From Ricordea florida (lineage: Eukaryota; Cnidaria; Anthozoa; Corallimorpharia; Ricordeidae): a stretch of DNA of 64,000 bases. The stretch lies in contig OX453273.1 in the NCBI GenBank assembly GCA_949710005.1, forward strand, positions 8,556,746 to 8,620,745. The letters run 5' to 3'. Position numbers and translations under genes: made by a program. Below are positions 1 to 9,094 of the stretch, piece by piece. The notes beneath the pieces were generated by a model that searched no databases, had not been told where the DNA came from, and was given only the letters and a program-made list of their open reading frames with translations. Every line of letters begins with the position of its first letter. Positions within the stretch are counted from its first letter, which is position 1.

Positions 1-264
1 GCAAAATTGTGTGGTCGACCGTATCAAAGGCCTTGGACAGGTCTAAGAATACGGCTCTACACAATGTACCCCTTTCCATATTTAATAAAATTTCATCGGC
101 AAAACTAGAAACAGCGTTAAATGTTGAATGTTTAGGCCGAAAACCGAATTGCTTTTCGTTAAGTAAGTTATGTTGGTTCAGATATTGATAAAATTGATGA
201 TGCACAGCCCTCTCTAAGACTTTACTGAGAGTTGGTAAAATAGAAATAGGGCGATAATTAAAGA
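1..264 (-). pseudogene. Non-LTR retrotransposon reverse transcriptase fragment (window edge)
   Basis: Read on the minus strand, this stretch is open and gives typical fingers/palm motifs of a LINE-type reverse transcriptase: NYRPISILP near 259, then QFGFRPKHST, then FLDLSKAFDTVDH near the window start. It runs off the left edge, so the catalytic FADD box is not visible. It belongs to a different subfamily from the neighbouring fragment at 270-790, which has its own LDLSKAFDSVPHEQ motif, so the junction near 265 joins two retrotransposon scraps in the same orientation. No start or promoter is present. I take it as a dead fragment. Confidence 0.75.
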
Positions 265-269
265 TTGAT

Positions 270-790
270 CCAACATGCTATACTGCCGTACTGATGCATC
301 TTTATTATGTGTTATTTTTATCACCTCGCACTTGTCGGTGTTGAACTTCAATTGTCAATTGCTGCTCCAAGCAACCAGTTGGTCTAAGTTGTGCTGGAGG
401 TTTGCCATATCTTCCTCCCTACATTTAAGCGCACGATAGACCTTCATGTCGACCGCAAACAGGTTTTTTGATGATGCTACCATGTTACCAATATCGTTGA
501 TAAATATCAAGAATAATACTGGACCTAATATGGTACTTGAGGTACTCCAGATCTGACTTACATCCAGGGACTTGCGTCCACAACGAACATGTCCCCCTGA
601 TGACATCACGTTCAAGGCGATTGGTAAGGAATGATCTTAACCAAGATAGAACATGGCCAATAATGCTATGACGTTTTCAGTTTTAACGTTAATTGTTCAT
701 GTGGTACAGAATCGAACGCCTTCGATAAATCGAGGATTACAACCCACCGATTAATTTTCGCGCTATCCTAATGGCTATTTTGGGTCACGT
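270..790 (-). pseudogene. CR1/L2-like reverse transcriptase fragment, repeat copy 0
   Basis: The minus strand encodes a broken reverse transcriptase. LDLSKAFDSVPHEQ lies near 700-770, a palm segment TILGPVLFLIFINDI lies near 500-540, and the catalytic FADD box is degraded to FAVD near 455. Reading frames are interrupted several times. The same sequence recurs at 26342-27610, 54990-56015 and 63440-64000, always with the same flanks, so it is part of a segmentally duplicated module and not an independent insertion each time. It is inactive. Confidence 0.75.
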
Positions 791-1700
791 GGTGTCAAAT
801 AGCTGGACAGATATCAGGCGATATACACCGGTCGCTTAGATATCTGCCCTGTGATTTTTCAGTCGCAAGAAAACATAACAAAGTCAGTCTCTTTTACAAC
901 AAAATCGTTTTGTAGAATCCAATGACACTGTAATTAAGTAGCTGGTATCTACTTTTTAGTATATGGCTTGCCTCGACTGAAGGTGAATTTCCACTGTCGC
1001 GTAAATTCAAAGTACGTATTGACGTGAATTTCACTGGGTTTACGTGCGTAAATAAATTAAAGACAATGTATGATGCTTTCACCTAAACGTGGAATGTTGA
1101 ACAGCACTCAACTTATACGTTTACGCGGAAGGTCCGCACGTTGTCTGTAATAATATTTAAGCGCGTTAAGCCCGTTAAATTCACTCCTATTTATATATTC
1201 GTACCTTGAAATTTACGCGACAGTGGAAATCCAGCCTAAACGAAGAAAGCCTATAGTGGACAGATCATGCAGTATACCTGACGCATTGCATTGCATGTTG
1301 AAAAGGTTGTTGACTCACAAAGGGGAACGGATTCGCTACGCGTTGTAAGGTATGGCACGAACAGTTTTTATTTGTTCAGTTTGTAACAGTGTAAATGATG
1401 CTTTTATGTAAGTTTCAAACGTAGATTTTAATGAAACTGAGGTCCGGTTGCGCCAGTTTTATTCACTAAATGATGAATGGCTTGGCAGAGGCAATGAAAC
1501 AATGGTATGTAAATAAGGTCTGTTGAAAACGTGGCACTTCGAATGCACAGGAACCTAATCCTCAGTAAAAGTGCGTCAAGTGCGACGTTTATTACGACTG
1601 AACTATGATTGTTTGAATTAAACGCTGCTTGAGTCGAATATTAGACTGAAATGGACAGTGGTGATGAAAGTCAAATTTCACTCCTGCTACACACGAATCT
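791..1700. repeat. Non-coding part of the duplicated methyltransferase module
   Basis: This interval is homologous to about 27611-28400, and its second half to 30098-30540. Shared landmarks are the 'gtcgcaagaa' stretch, the 'ccgcacgttgtctgtaata' stretch and the 'ggaacggattcgct' stretch. In the other copies this sequence leads into a methyltransferase gene. Here homology stops near 1580 and no methyltransferase follows. From 1701 to 1923 I see only unique AT-rich sequence with short CTGCAGA-type repetitions and no gene. Confidence 0.65.
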
Positions 1701-1923
1701 GATTCATAGATTATGTTTCCGGTTATAATCTGCAGACTGCAGATCGACTAGAAAATGAAGACCAGGAACAAAATGCAGAATGCAGACTGCAAACTGGGTG
1801 CAAAACGCAGACTAGATTGTCTAGATTGATCTTACACGTACTTGCATTTGATCAGTTATAACACCAATTGTCACGCAATTGTCGCCTTTCGGAGCTCATC
1901 GTCCTCGACAAATTTCATTGTTT

Positions 1924-1928
1924 GGAAG
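1924..1928. repeat. Target-site duplication of E1, left (GGAAG)
   Basis: GGAAG directly precedes the left TIR and recurs at 17327-17331 directly after the right TIR. With symmetrical AG...CT ends the duplication is 5 bp. If the last element base is counted as target it becomes 6 bp (TGGAAG), the length reported for classical Polintons. Confidence 0.75.
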
Positions 1929-2303
1929 AGAGAATAGTAAGTGGGGGGTTCTAGAACACTTGATTAATTTTCAGTGAAATTTGAGTAAAAAAATTAAACA
2001 AAGATTAATCAGAAAAATTAATCAGAAAAATTAATCAGAAAAAAAAATTACATCAGAAAATTGCATCAGAGATTAATCAGAAAATTAAACAGAGATTTTT
2101 GTTATGATTATGCAATTATCAAGTATCTACAAATTGCATAAAAAAATTTATGAATTATTAATATTATTTTACTTCTTTTTAAATCTATATTAATTGAAAA
2201 TTTCTTAAATATTAATCAGAAAATTAACCAAGGATTTATAAAGTGTGGAAAAAATAATTGAAATTATGATCTAAAGATTTGAAATAAATTATTAAAAAAT
2301 GGA
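1929..2303 (+). repeat. E1 left terminal inverted repeat
   Basis: Matches 16952-17326 in inverted orientation with equal length. The outer part is G-rich (AGAGAATAGTAAGTGGGG), followed by short tandem copies of ATTAATCAGAAAA near 2005-2060, then AT-rich sequence, the promoter-like box TCTAAAGATTT at 2270-2280, and the first five bases of the polymerase gene (ATGGA). The repeat therefore carries the promoter for the terminal gene at each end. Confidence 0.9.
2270..2280 (+). promoter_or_regulatory. TCTAAAGATTT box before E1 polymerase gene
   Basis: The box lies 19 bases before the ATG at 2299, inside the TIR. The same box precedes the 148-aa gene (16975-16985, minus) and the 174-aa gene (16467-16477, minus), and variants precede most other E1 genes. 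I infer a core promoter or initiator. This is not experimentally shown. Confidence 0.55.
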
Positions 2304-5300
2304 ACGACTACAAAAACTGAATGTTAAACAGCTGTATGAACTTGTTAAAATGTTTAAAATTAAAGGGCTGTCTGGAAAGAGTAAAGCAGAACTTATCAAA
2401 GCGTTGAATAATATTCCAAAACTGGTGGAAATGTTGCGTAATCTTCCTCAAACCATATCAAACTCAGAACTTATGGAGGCGTTGCGTAATTCTACTCAAA
2501 CCACACCAACACAATATGCAAAACTAAATTTTATTGATGATGATCCACAAACACTAGAATCAGAAGATGAAGAATGGGAAAAAATTAAGAATAATGCAAA
2601 ATCTCGTAAGAGGCAAAAAAATTATCATCGTGAAAAAAGTCAAGAAAGAAATATGAAACAACCAAAACTTGAAACTGAACTTCCAGCTCGTAGAAAAAAT
2701 ATTCCAAAAACACAACTAACAAAAAATTTTATGAATGGTGAAAGAAATTATGAAAAGGAGGGTGCAAAACCAAAAACAAAACCCACCCCTAGAAAAAATA
2801 TTCCAAAAAGAAAACTCGCACCTAATTTTATAAAACCACAAAAGCCATCAAACAAAACTTTTAATTGGGGAAATTATTCATTTAAGGTGATGGATAAAGA
2901 TGAATTTTCCAAAAAGCTTGCAGATTTAACCAATGAAAATATAATAAAACTTACTAATAACAAACAACCACAACCCAAACCTAGAAAAGAGGTAAATATA
3001 TCTGATAGTGTGAGAGATGAATTGACTGAAGAAGAATTTAATATAATAGAACGAGAGACAGCATTGAATAGATATTTGAAAGTATATAGGATAAATGGAA
3101 GGAAAGGGTATGATCCTTTAAGATATCTAAATAAAATAAAAGAAAAAGTTGTGGATTTAATTAATCAGAAAAAGAAACCAATAAAGGTAAAATTTATATT
3201 AACAACTAAGTTAATAAAAGAGTCTCCAGATACAAATCGTATTGAAGAAGAGACACGAAAATTCTTTCATTCACTTACAGAAATAATTACTGATTCAGAT
3301 GATATATCTAACTTGTATGATACTATGGCTAATCGCATACTAAAGGAGTATGAAAAATATTTAAATAATGGTTATAAATGGAAATTTAGCAATATAATAT
3401 GTTTTGATATTGGAATAACACCATACAAACCGCTTAAGGGAAGTTCATATATTATAACACCATCAAATTTAGCAGCTAAAAAGGCAATTATTAACCACCA
3501 GAATTTTAATGATAATGAATGTTTTAAGTGGGCAGTAACTGAAGCTGTATTTCCAAGAGATAAAAACCTACAAAGAGTAAATAATGAATTAAGAGAAAAC
3601 TCAAAGAACTTTAACTGGACTGGAATAGAGTTCCCAGTTTCATTAAAAGATATTAATAAGTTTGAAAGGCAAAACCCCTACTATATTAATGTCTTAGGAT
3701 ATGAAAATGATAATGTATTTCCTTTAAGAATAAGTGATAATCAATTAGGAGATAATGTGATCAATTTAATTATGATATCAAATGATGGAAATAATCACTA
3801 CTGTTGGGTAAAGAGTTTAAGTAGACTTTTATCAGCACAAGTTAGTAAACATAAATGTAAAAGACACTTTTGTATCAGATGTTTTAACTCATTTCGTGAA
3901 ATAGATTCATTAGAAAAACATATCGAATACTGCAACAAAAACAAAGCAGTTAGGATTGATATGCCAAAAGATAAAAATGGAAATCCTAAATTTATTAAAT
4001 TCGTTAATTATAAAAGAAAAATGCGTATGCCATTTTTAGTATATGCCGACTTTGAGTGCTATCCAGAGAAAATTGATATAGATATAAGTTGTCTAGATAA
4101 TAGTAAAAGCTTTACTCATAAGTATCAGAAACATAAACCATCTGGATTCTGTTATTATATAAAGTGTTTTGATGAGAATATATTACCACCAAACTTTGAA
4201 AAACTTGTAAGATATACTGCAAAATCTCCAGATGAAGATGTTGCACAAATATTTGTAGAATATTTAGAGAGAGATATTAGAAGAATTTATAATGAAATAA
4301 TAAAACCAAGAAACAAAAAGTTCTATTACTATAAAAGGAGAAATATGACAGAAATAGATAAAAAAGACTATGAAAACGCTAAGAACTGTCATATATGTAA
4401 GTGTAAATTAGGAGAAGATAAGGTATTAGATCACTGCCACCTTACAGGAAAGTATAGAGGAGCAGCTCATGAAGATTGTAACTTGAATTTCAAGATTCCA
4501 AAGTTCATACCTATAGTATTTCATAATCTATCTGGATATGATTCACATTTATTTATTAAGAATCTTGGGAAAACAGCGGGTGAAATAACCCCCATAGCAA
4601 AAAATGAGGAAAAGTATATTTCTTTCTCAAAAAAGATTGTAGTTGATGAATTTATAGATATAAAAGACGGTGAAAAAAAGATAGTTAAGAGAGAAATGAG
4701 ATTCATTGATTCATTCAAATTTATGTCAACCAGTCTTGATGGTTTAGTTGATAATCTCACTAAATGTGGAAAGTGTGATGCATGTAAGCCAGGAGATTGT
4801 ATAAAGAGATACATTGAAGATGGAAAGATCATTAAGTATGAAGGTATTGGTAAATGTGGTCGATGTAAGAATTGTAATTTAGCTGAAAGTAAATGTCTTT
4901 CTCCATCAGATAAATACCTAACTGAAGTTAAAAAGTATTTTGAAGGCGAAGAATTAAATCTAACGTTAAGAAAGGGTGTATATCCATATGATTATATTGA
5001 CAGCTTTGATAAACTAAATGAAACCAAACTTCCACCAAAGGATGCATTTTTCTCAAAACTAAATGATGAAGATATAAATGAAGAAGATTACCAACATGCT
5101 AAAAATGTGTGGAAAACTTTTAATATGAAAACATTTAGGGAGTATCATGATCTATATCTCAAGTTAGATGTATTATTGTTAGCGGATGTATTCGAAAACT
5201 TTAGAAATGTTTGTATTAAAAACTATGGATTGGATCCTGCTTGGTACTACACCTCACCTAGTTTATCTTGGGATGCTATGTTAAAGTTAACTAAAGTGAA

Positions 5301-6678
5301 ATTGGAGTTACTAACTGATATTAACATGTTACTTATGTTTGAACAAGGTGTACGAGGTGGTGTATCTCAGATTTCAACTAGATATGCTAAAGCAAACAAT
5401 CCATATATGAAGGAATATGATCCAAACAAACCTAAAGAGTATATCATATATCTCGATAGAAACAATCTATATGGCGAAGCAATGAGTAAACCACTACCTA
5501 CTCATGGTTTTAAGTGGTTTGAAAAAGAAGATTTTGAAAATTGGAGAGATATACCATGCGTAATCGAGGTTGAAATAGAATATCCTGAAAATCTTCACGA
5601 TTTACATAATGATTATCCTCTAGCACCAGAGAGACTTGTTGTTAATAAGGTAGAGAAATTAATCCCAAACCTAAAAAATAAAACAAAGTATGTAGTTCAT
5701 CGAGAAACCCTAAAACTTTATGAAAGTCTGGGATTAAAAGTTACAAAAATTCACAGAGGTATTAAATTCAATGAGTCTGCATGGCGAAAACCCTACATTG
5801 ATTTGAATACTAAACTAAGATCTCAAGCAAAGAATGATTTTGAAAAAGATTTCTTTAAGTTAATGAACAATTCTGTATTTGGTAAAACCATGGAAAATAT
5901 TAGAAAAAGGGTAGACATTCATCTAGTTACAAATAAAGAAGATGCAGAAAAATTAACAATAAAACCCAACTTTAATCATTTTACTATATTTTGTGAAGAT
6001 CTGGCAGCTATCCATATGAATAAAACAAGATTAACATTTAATAAACCTGTTTACTTAGGTATGTGTATTCTAGATTTAAGTAAAGCAATAATGTATGAAT
6101 TTCATTATAATTATATCAAAAATAAATATGGAGAAAAGGCTAAGCTGTTGTTTACAGATACAGATAGTCTTGTATATGTTATAGAAACAGAAGATTTTTA
6201 CAAGGATATAAGTCCAGATGTTAGAAAAATGTTTGACACAAGTAATTATCCTAAAAAACACCCATCAGGTATAGAGACGGGTATGAATAAGAAATTAATC
6301 GGAATGTTTAAAGATGAAGCTGGTGGAATGATAATTAAGGAGTTTGTGGGATTGAGAGTGAAGTTATACGCTTATCTGACTGAAAATGATGATGAAGTAA
6401 AGAAATGTAAGGGAATGAAGAAAGAAGTTATAAAAAAGAAAATAAAATTTAATAATTATAAGGAATGTCTATCCACAGGGGAAAAACAATATAGAAAGAT
6501 GAATGTAATTGGAAGTCACTTACATGATGTTTATACTGCAACAATTAATAAAATTGCTCTATCTGCTAATGATGATAAGAGAATAATTTGTAAAGATAAA
6601 ATAAGTACTTTAGCCTATGGACATTATAGTCTCAAAACAGAATCAGGTGGAAGTTCAGTATCAAATGGTACAACTTGA
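2299..6678 (+). CDS. Protein-primed family B DNA polymerase (E1 pPolB)
   Basis: This 1459-aa protein would replicate the linear element. Residues 1-40 form a SAP-like DNA-binding helix pair. Residues 60-250 are basic, low-complexity linker. Exonuclease motif I is YADFE near 582, exo II is HNLSGYD near 741-748, and exo III is YHDLYLKLD near 948. Polymerase motif A is YLDRNNLYG near 1051, motif B KLMNNSVFGKT near 1187, motif C FTDTDS near 1285, and KLY near 1354. Between exo I and II sits a Cys/His module (CHIC...DHCHLTG...CNL, about 696-728) resembling endonuclease VII-type zinc folds. A cluster of eight cysteines at about 822-870 is absent from the E2 homologue. The 3' end overlaps the convergent integrase gene by 55 bases. 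The start follows the TCTAAAGATTT box. Confidence 0.92.
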   Translation: MERLQKLNVKQLYELVKMFKIKGLSGKSKAELIKALNNIPKLVEMLRNLPQTISNSELMEALRNSTQTTPTQYAKLNFIDDDPQTLESEDEEWEKIKNNAKSRKRQKNYHREKSQERNMKQPKLETELPARRKNIPKTQLTKNFMNGERNYEKEGAKPKTKPTPRKNIPKRKLAPNFIKPQKPSNKTFNWGNYSFKVMDKDEFSKKLADLTNENIIKLTNNKQPQPKPRKEVNISDSVRDELTEEEFNIIERETALNRYLKVYRINGRKGYDPLRYLNKIKEKVVDLINQKKKPIKVKFILTTKLIKESPDTNRIEEETRKFFHSLTEIITDSDDISNLYDTMANRILKEYEKYLNNGYKWKFSNIICFDIGITPYKPLKGSSYIITPSNLAAKKAIINHQNFNDNECFKWAVTEAVFPRDKNLQRVNNELRENSKNFNWTGIEFPVSLKDINKFERQNPYYINVLGYENDNVFPLRISDNQLGDNVINLIMISNDGNNHYCWVKSLSRLLSAQVSKHKCKRHFCIRCFNSFREIDSLEKHIEYCNKNKAVRIDMPKDKNGNPKFIKFVNYKRKMRMPFLVYADFECYPEKIDIDISCLDNSKSFTHKYQKHKPSGFCYYIKCFDENILPPNFEKLVRYTAKSPDEDVAQIFVEYLERDIRRIYNEIIKPRNKKFYYYKRRNMTEIDKKDYENAKNCHICKCKLGEDKVLDHCHLTGKYRGAAHEDCNLNFKIPKFIPIVFHNLSGYDSHLFIKNLGKTAGEITPIAKNEEKYISFSKKIVVDEFIDIKDGEKKIVKREMRFIDSFKFMSTSLDGLVDNLTKCGKCDACKPGDCIKRYIEDGKIIKYEGIGKCGRCKNCNLAESKCLSPSDKYLTEVKKYFEGEELNLTLRKGVYPYDYIDSFDKLNETKLPPKDAFFSKLNDEDINEEDYQHAKNVWKTFNMKTFREYHDLYLKLDVLLLADVFENFRNVCIKNYGLDPAWYYTSPSLSWDAMLKLTKVKLELLTDINMLLMFEQGVRGGVSQISTRYAKANNPYMKEYDPNKPKEYIIYLDRNNLYGEAMSKPLPTHGFKWFEKEDFENWRDIPCVIEVEIEYPENLHDLHNDYPLAPERLVVNKVEKLIPNLKNKTKYVVHRETLKLYESLGLKVTKIHRGIKFNESAWRKPYIDLNTKLRSQAKNDFEKDFFKLMNNSVFGKTMENIRKRVDIHLVTNKEDAEKLTIKPNFNHFTIFCEDLAAIHMNKTRLTFNKPVYLGMCILDLSKAIMYEFHYNYIKNKYGEKAKLLFTDTDSLVYVIETEDFYKDISPDVRKMFDTSNYPKKHPSGIETGMNKKLIGMFKDEAGGMIIKEFVGLRVKLYAYLTENDDEVKKCKGMKKEVIKKKIKFNNYKECLSTGEKQYRKMNVIGSHLHDVYTATINKIALSANDDKRIICKDKISTLAYGHYSLKTESGGSSVSNGTT

Positions 6679-7703
6679 ATTTCTTCTCTTACAAAACCTC
6701 GTCTTGGTCCATCTATTAAATAATATAAAACCGGTTGATTAGGTGAAATCACACTTCTAGAAATATCAAAAACTTTAATACTCCAAATAGGATCTGTAGC
6801 CCGCCTTTTTTCACCACCCTCAAGTTCCCCAGGAGAAAGTAAGTATCTAACTTTAACACTAGGAGGTAATCTAACCTCATCAAGACCCACCTCCCGTCGG
6901 TATTTTTTAGGTTCAATATCAACTTCTTTCTGTTTTATAGCCTCATCAGGTTCTTTTCCAGTTAATCTCGTTGGTGTATTATTCAAAGTTTTCAAAATAG
7001 CTGGTAATCGTTTTACCCATACTCTTGACCTTTCATCCTGCAGCATTTCTTGTGCATATTGATGACTAAATAATCGTTCGCTTAATGTTCTGTTTGCGTT
7101 TTCTACAAATGCCTGAGCCCTATGATTTCCAGCTTCACTTCTCTGGATTTCAACATTATGGTAATTCATAAGTTTTGTCACATCACCCATAAATTCTCTT
7201 CCAGGATCAACAATTAATGTTTTGGGATATTTCATTTTTCTAGAATATATTTTTGTAAAAGCATTTGAAATTTCCCGACTTTCTTTTGAGGTTAATGGTT
7301 CAGCATCTTTATATCTTGAAGCAACATCAACTACAACCAATGCGTATTTATATGTTTTTCTTCCAACTCTATCATGAGGTAAAAATAATAAATCTGCTTG
7401 GTGAATCTGATTAGGTTTATCTACAGTCCAATGTGGTCTTGGAATATATTTTGGTGCCGGTAGATATATTTGCCATATTGCTTGTTTTTGTAACCATTGT
7501 TTTGCTACATCTTCACTAACTTTTGCTTTCCCTGCTAATTTATTAATCGCAGAATATCCTTTCCAATATCCCTCAGTTGAATAATATATCCGACTTAAAG
7601 TCGGGCCCGGCTCGGGCTTCGCCCGGGAGAGCTTTGGCCCTAGAGGGGCCCCGGCTTCGCCGATCGCTCGATCCGCCGATTTTTCCAATAAGGTAGAACT
7701 CAT
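6624..7703 (-). CDS. Retroviral-type (rve) integrase of E1
   Basis: This 359-aa protein probably catalyses insertion of the element. It has the DDE triad of the RNase H-like fold: D104 (HQAD), D166 (IVDPGREF) and E201 (AFVEN), with D166 and E201 35 residues apart. A C-terminal SH3/chromo-like tail with RRATDPIWS and RGFVREE follows, as in Polinton integrases. No HHCC zinc domain is visible. Residues 8-36 are encoded by a GC-rich insert (about 7598-7683) unlike the AT-rich surroundings; the E2 homologue is 17 residues shorter here. The gene is convergent with and overlaps the polymerase gene, and its start abuts the divergent promoter shared with the capsid gene. Confidence 0.9.
   Translation of the reverse strand: MSSTLLEKSADRAIGEAGAPLGPKLSRAKPEPGPTLSRIYYSTEGYWKGYSAINKLAGKAKVSEDVAKQWLQKQAIWQIYLPAPKYIPRPHWTVDKPNQIHQADLLFLPHDRVGRKTYKYALVVVDVASRYKDAEPLTSKESREISNAFTKIYSRKMKYPKTLIVDPGREFMGDVTKLMNYHNVEIQRSEAGNHRAQAFVENANRTLSERLFSHQYAQEMLQDERSRVWVKRLPAILKTLNNTPTRLTGKEPDEAIKQKEVDIEPKKYRREVGLDEVRLPPSVKVRYLLSPGELEGGEKRRATDPIWSIKVFDISRSVISPNQPVLYYLIDGPRRGFVREEIQVVPFDTELPPDSVLRL
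7598..7683. repeat. GC-rich palindromic insert in the integrase 5' end
   Basis: A GC-rich block within AT-rich sequence contains CGGGCTTCGCCCG and CGGCTTCGCCG palindromes and the string GGGAGAGCTTTG. A related string (GGGGAGAGCTTTGCTCGAT) is inserted in the E1 capsid gene, and its complement lies at the start of the E2 integrase (38654-38672). It keeps the reading frame open. Confidence 0.55.
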
Positions 7704-7737
7704 TTAAAGATTAGCCAAAGTATCTTATAAATCAAAT
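7704..7737. promoter_or_regulatory. Compact divergent promoter between integrase and capsid genes (E1)
   Basis: Only 34 bases separate the two start codons. The region begins with TTTAAAGATTA at 7703 and continues with an AAAGTATCTTATAAATCAA core. The E2 counterpart (38603-38635) is almost identical although the coding sequences have diverged, so the spacer is under constraint. It must serve the capsid gene (+) and possibly the integrase (-). Confidence 0.6.
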
Positions 7738-9012
7738 ATGACGTCTGAAAAAATTAATCCAAATAGAATTCCACGAGAGCCATTTGGTTTGAAAGCAGAA
7801 TCAACAATGAACCGAATTACTCTCAATCCATCATCTGCTAGCCCTGGAGAAACATTATATATAAATATTCCAAAACTTTCTGAGAATTTAGTGATTGTAC
7901 CAGGAAGTGTATCTCTATTATTTGATTTAGATGTAGATGGGCATGCTAATAATACACTTGTAAATAATGTAGGTAGTAATCTTGTATCTAGATTAAGGGT
8001 TCTTTTTGGAGGTGAAACATTACAGGATACTCAAAGATATGATCTTTTTCAAACATATCACGACTTATTCTTAACAGATGAAGAACATGAAGATAGATTA
8101 AAACAAGGTATTTCTTCTGTAAACATGAGGAAGCTCAGGACAAAAGCAGGCGATGGGAAAACACAAGATACAAAAGAAGTTGATCTTTCAAAAGTACATA
8201 ACACCAAGTACCGTATACCACTAAATCACCCTATTCTAAACGATCATGGAGTTTTCTATCCAAAAGCATTAGATAATCATCTAATCTTTGAGATTACACT
8301 TGCTCCAGTTAATGATATTGTTGTTTATTCTGACACTACTAAGACTCCAGCATATTCAATCAAAAACCTTGAGTTAGAATATTCTTCCATTTCAAGCGAA
8401 TACTTGGCTCGTGAGGCACAAGCAGCTTATCAGGTTGGTAAAGGATTCTTTTATGAAAATGTCACTCTACACAAAACTTTTACCTTTTCCATAGGCGGTG
8501 ATGGTGTTATAAATCAGCATATTAATTTACCTAGAAGATCAATGACAGGGATATTATGTTTGTTTACATTACCAACCGCAGCAGGAGCACGTAACTCTGA
8601 ATTTTTTTACAATCCAGGTATAACCTCGATTAATATAGATGTTGATGGTGTACCAAATCGTTTATACTCTAAGGGGATGATACCATCAGATCTATGGGAG
8701 TCAGTAAAGAAACGTTTCGGGGGAGAGGTTGGTTCCTCCCGTTCCGGCTTCGCTGGGGAGAGCTTTGCTCGATGGTCGGTAAAGGAAAAAGATTTTTATG
8801 CTGATAAGTTTGCTCTTTGGGTTGATATGAGAACTCACCCTGATAATGGTATTCATGGAGGTGGTCTAGCATTAAACAATACACAAGATGGTGTAAAACT
8901 AGAAATTAAAAGAAAACAAAGTGGATCTGGTACTATAACCTGTCATATGTTTGTTGTAGCTGATGCAATGATGGAGATTATGAATTCAGGTTTGAGATCA
9001 ATTAAGTACTAA
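7738..9012 (+). CDS. Candidate major capsid protein of E1
   Basis: A 424-aa protein rich in beta-strand-like segments and Asn/Gly turns, with no catalytic motif. Its place next to the packaging ATPase, its size and its conservation in E2 (411 aa, 37367-38602) make it the best candidate for the double jelly-roll major capsid protein expected in a Polinton-like virus. Conserved blocks include ETLYINIPKLSENLVIVPGS near 38-57, LNHPILNDHGVFYPKAL near the middle and a C-terminal MFVVADAMMEIMNS. Compared with E2 it carries 13 extra residues near 328-342, most of them from a 30-bp GC-rich insert. The fold assignment is an inference from context; a structure prediction would decide. Confidence 0.7.
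   Translation: MTSEKINPNRIPREPFGLKAESTMNRITLNPSSASPGETLYINIPKLSENLVIVPGSVSLLFDLDVDGHANNTLVNNVGSNLVSRLRVLFGGETLQDTQRYDLFQTYHDLFLTDEEHEDRLKQGISSVNMRKLRTKAGDGKTQDTKEVDLSKVHNTKYRIPLNHPILNDHGVFYPKALDNHLIFEITLAPVNDIVVYSDTTKTPAYSIKNLELEYSSISSEYLAREAQAAYQVGKGFFYENVTLHKTFTFSIGGDGVINQHINLPRRSMTGILCLFTLPTAAGARNSEFFYNPGITSINIDVDGVPNRLYSKGMIPSDLWESVKKRFGGEVGSSRSGFAGESFARWSVKEKDFYADKFALWVDMRTHPDNGIHGGGLALNNTQDGVKLEIKRKQSGSGTITCHMFVVADAMMEIMNSGLRSIKY
8739..8768. repeat. 30-bp GC-rich in-frame insert in the E1 capsid gene
   Basis: Aligning with E2 (37601-37650, minus) shows TCCTCCCG followed directly by ATGG in E2, whereas E1 has thirty extra bases containing CGGCTTCGCTGGGGAGAGC and CTTTGCTCG between them. 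The insert adds ten codons and keeps frame. The same sequence family occurs in both integrase 5' ends. Confidence 0.65.
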
Positions 9013-9065
9013 AACCCTCTGGGCCCGCGAAGCGAATTTAAAAAAACCTTATGTTATGATACAAG

Positions 9066-9073
9066 TCTAAAGA
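9066..9073 (+). promoter_or_regulatory. TCTAAAGA box before E1 ATPase gene
   Basis: It lies 22 bases before the ATG at 9095 and is followed by the AAAAAATCATG context also seen before the 146, 72 and 330 aa genes. The intergenic segment 9013-9094 also holds a GC-rich patch (GGGCCCGCGAAGCG). In E2 the equivalent gap is only eight bases and lacks the box. Confidence 0.5.
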
Positions 9074-9094
9074 CCAACGTACGTTGAAAAAATC

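Noticed and set aside
4521-4832. Antisense ORFs within the polymerase genes
   Set aside because: They mirror conserved coding sequence on the other strand and have no own start context or domain.
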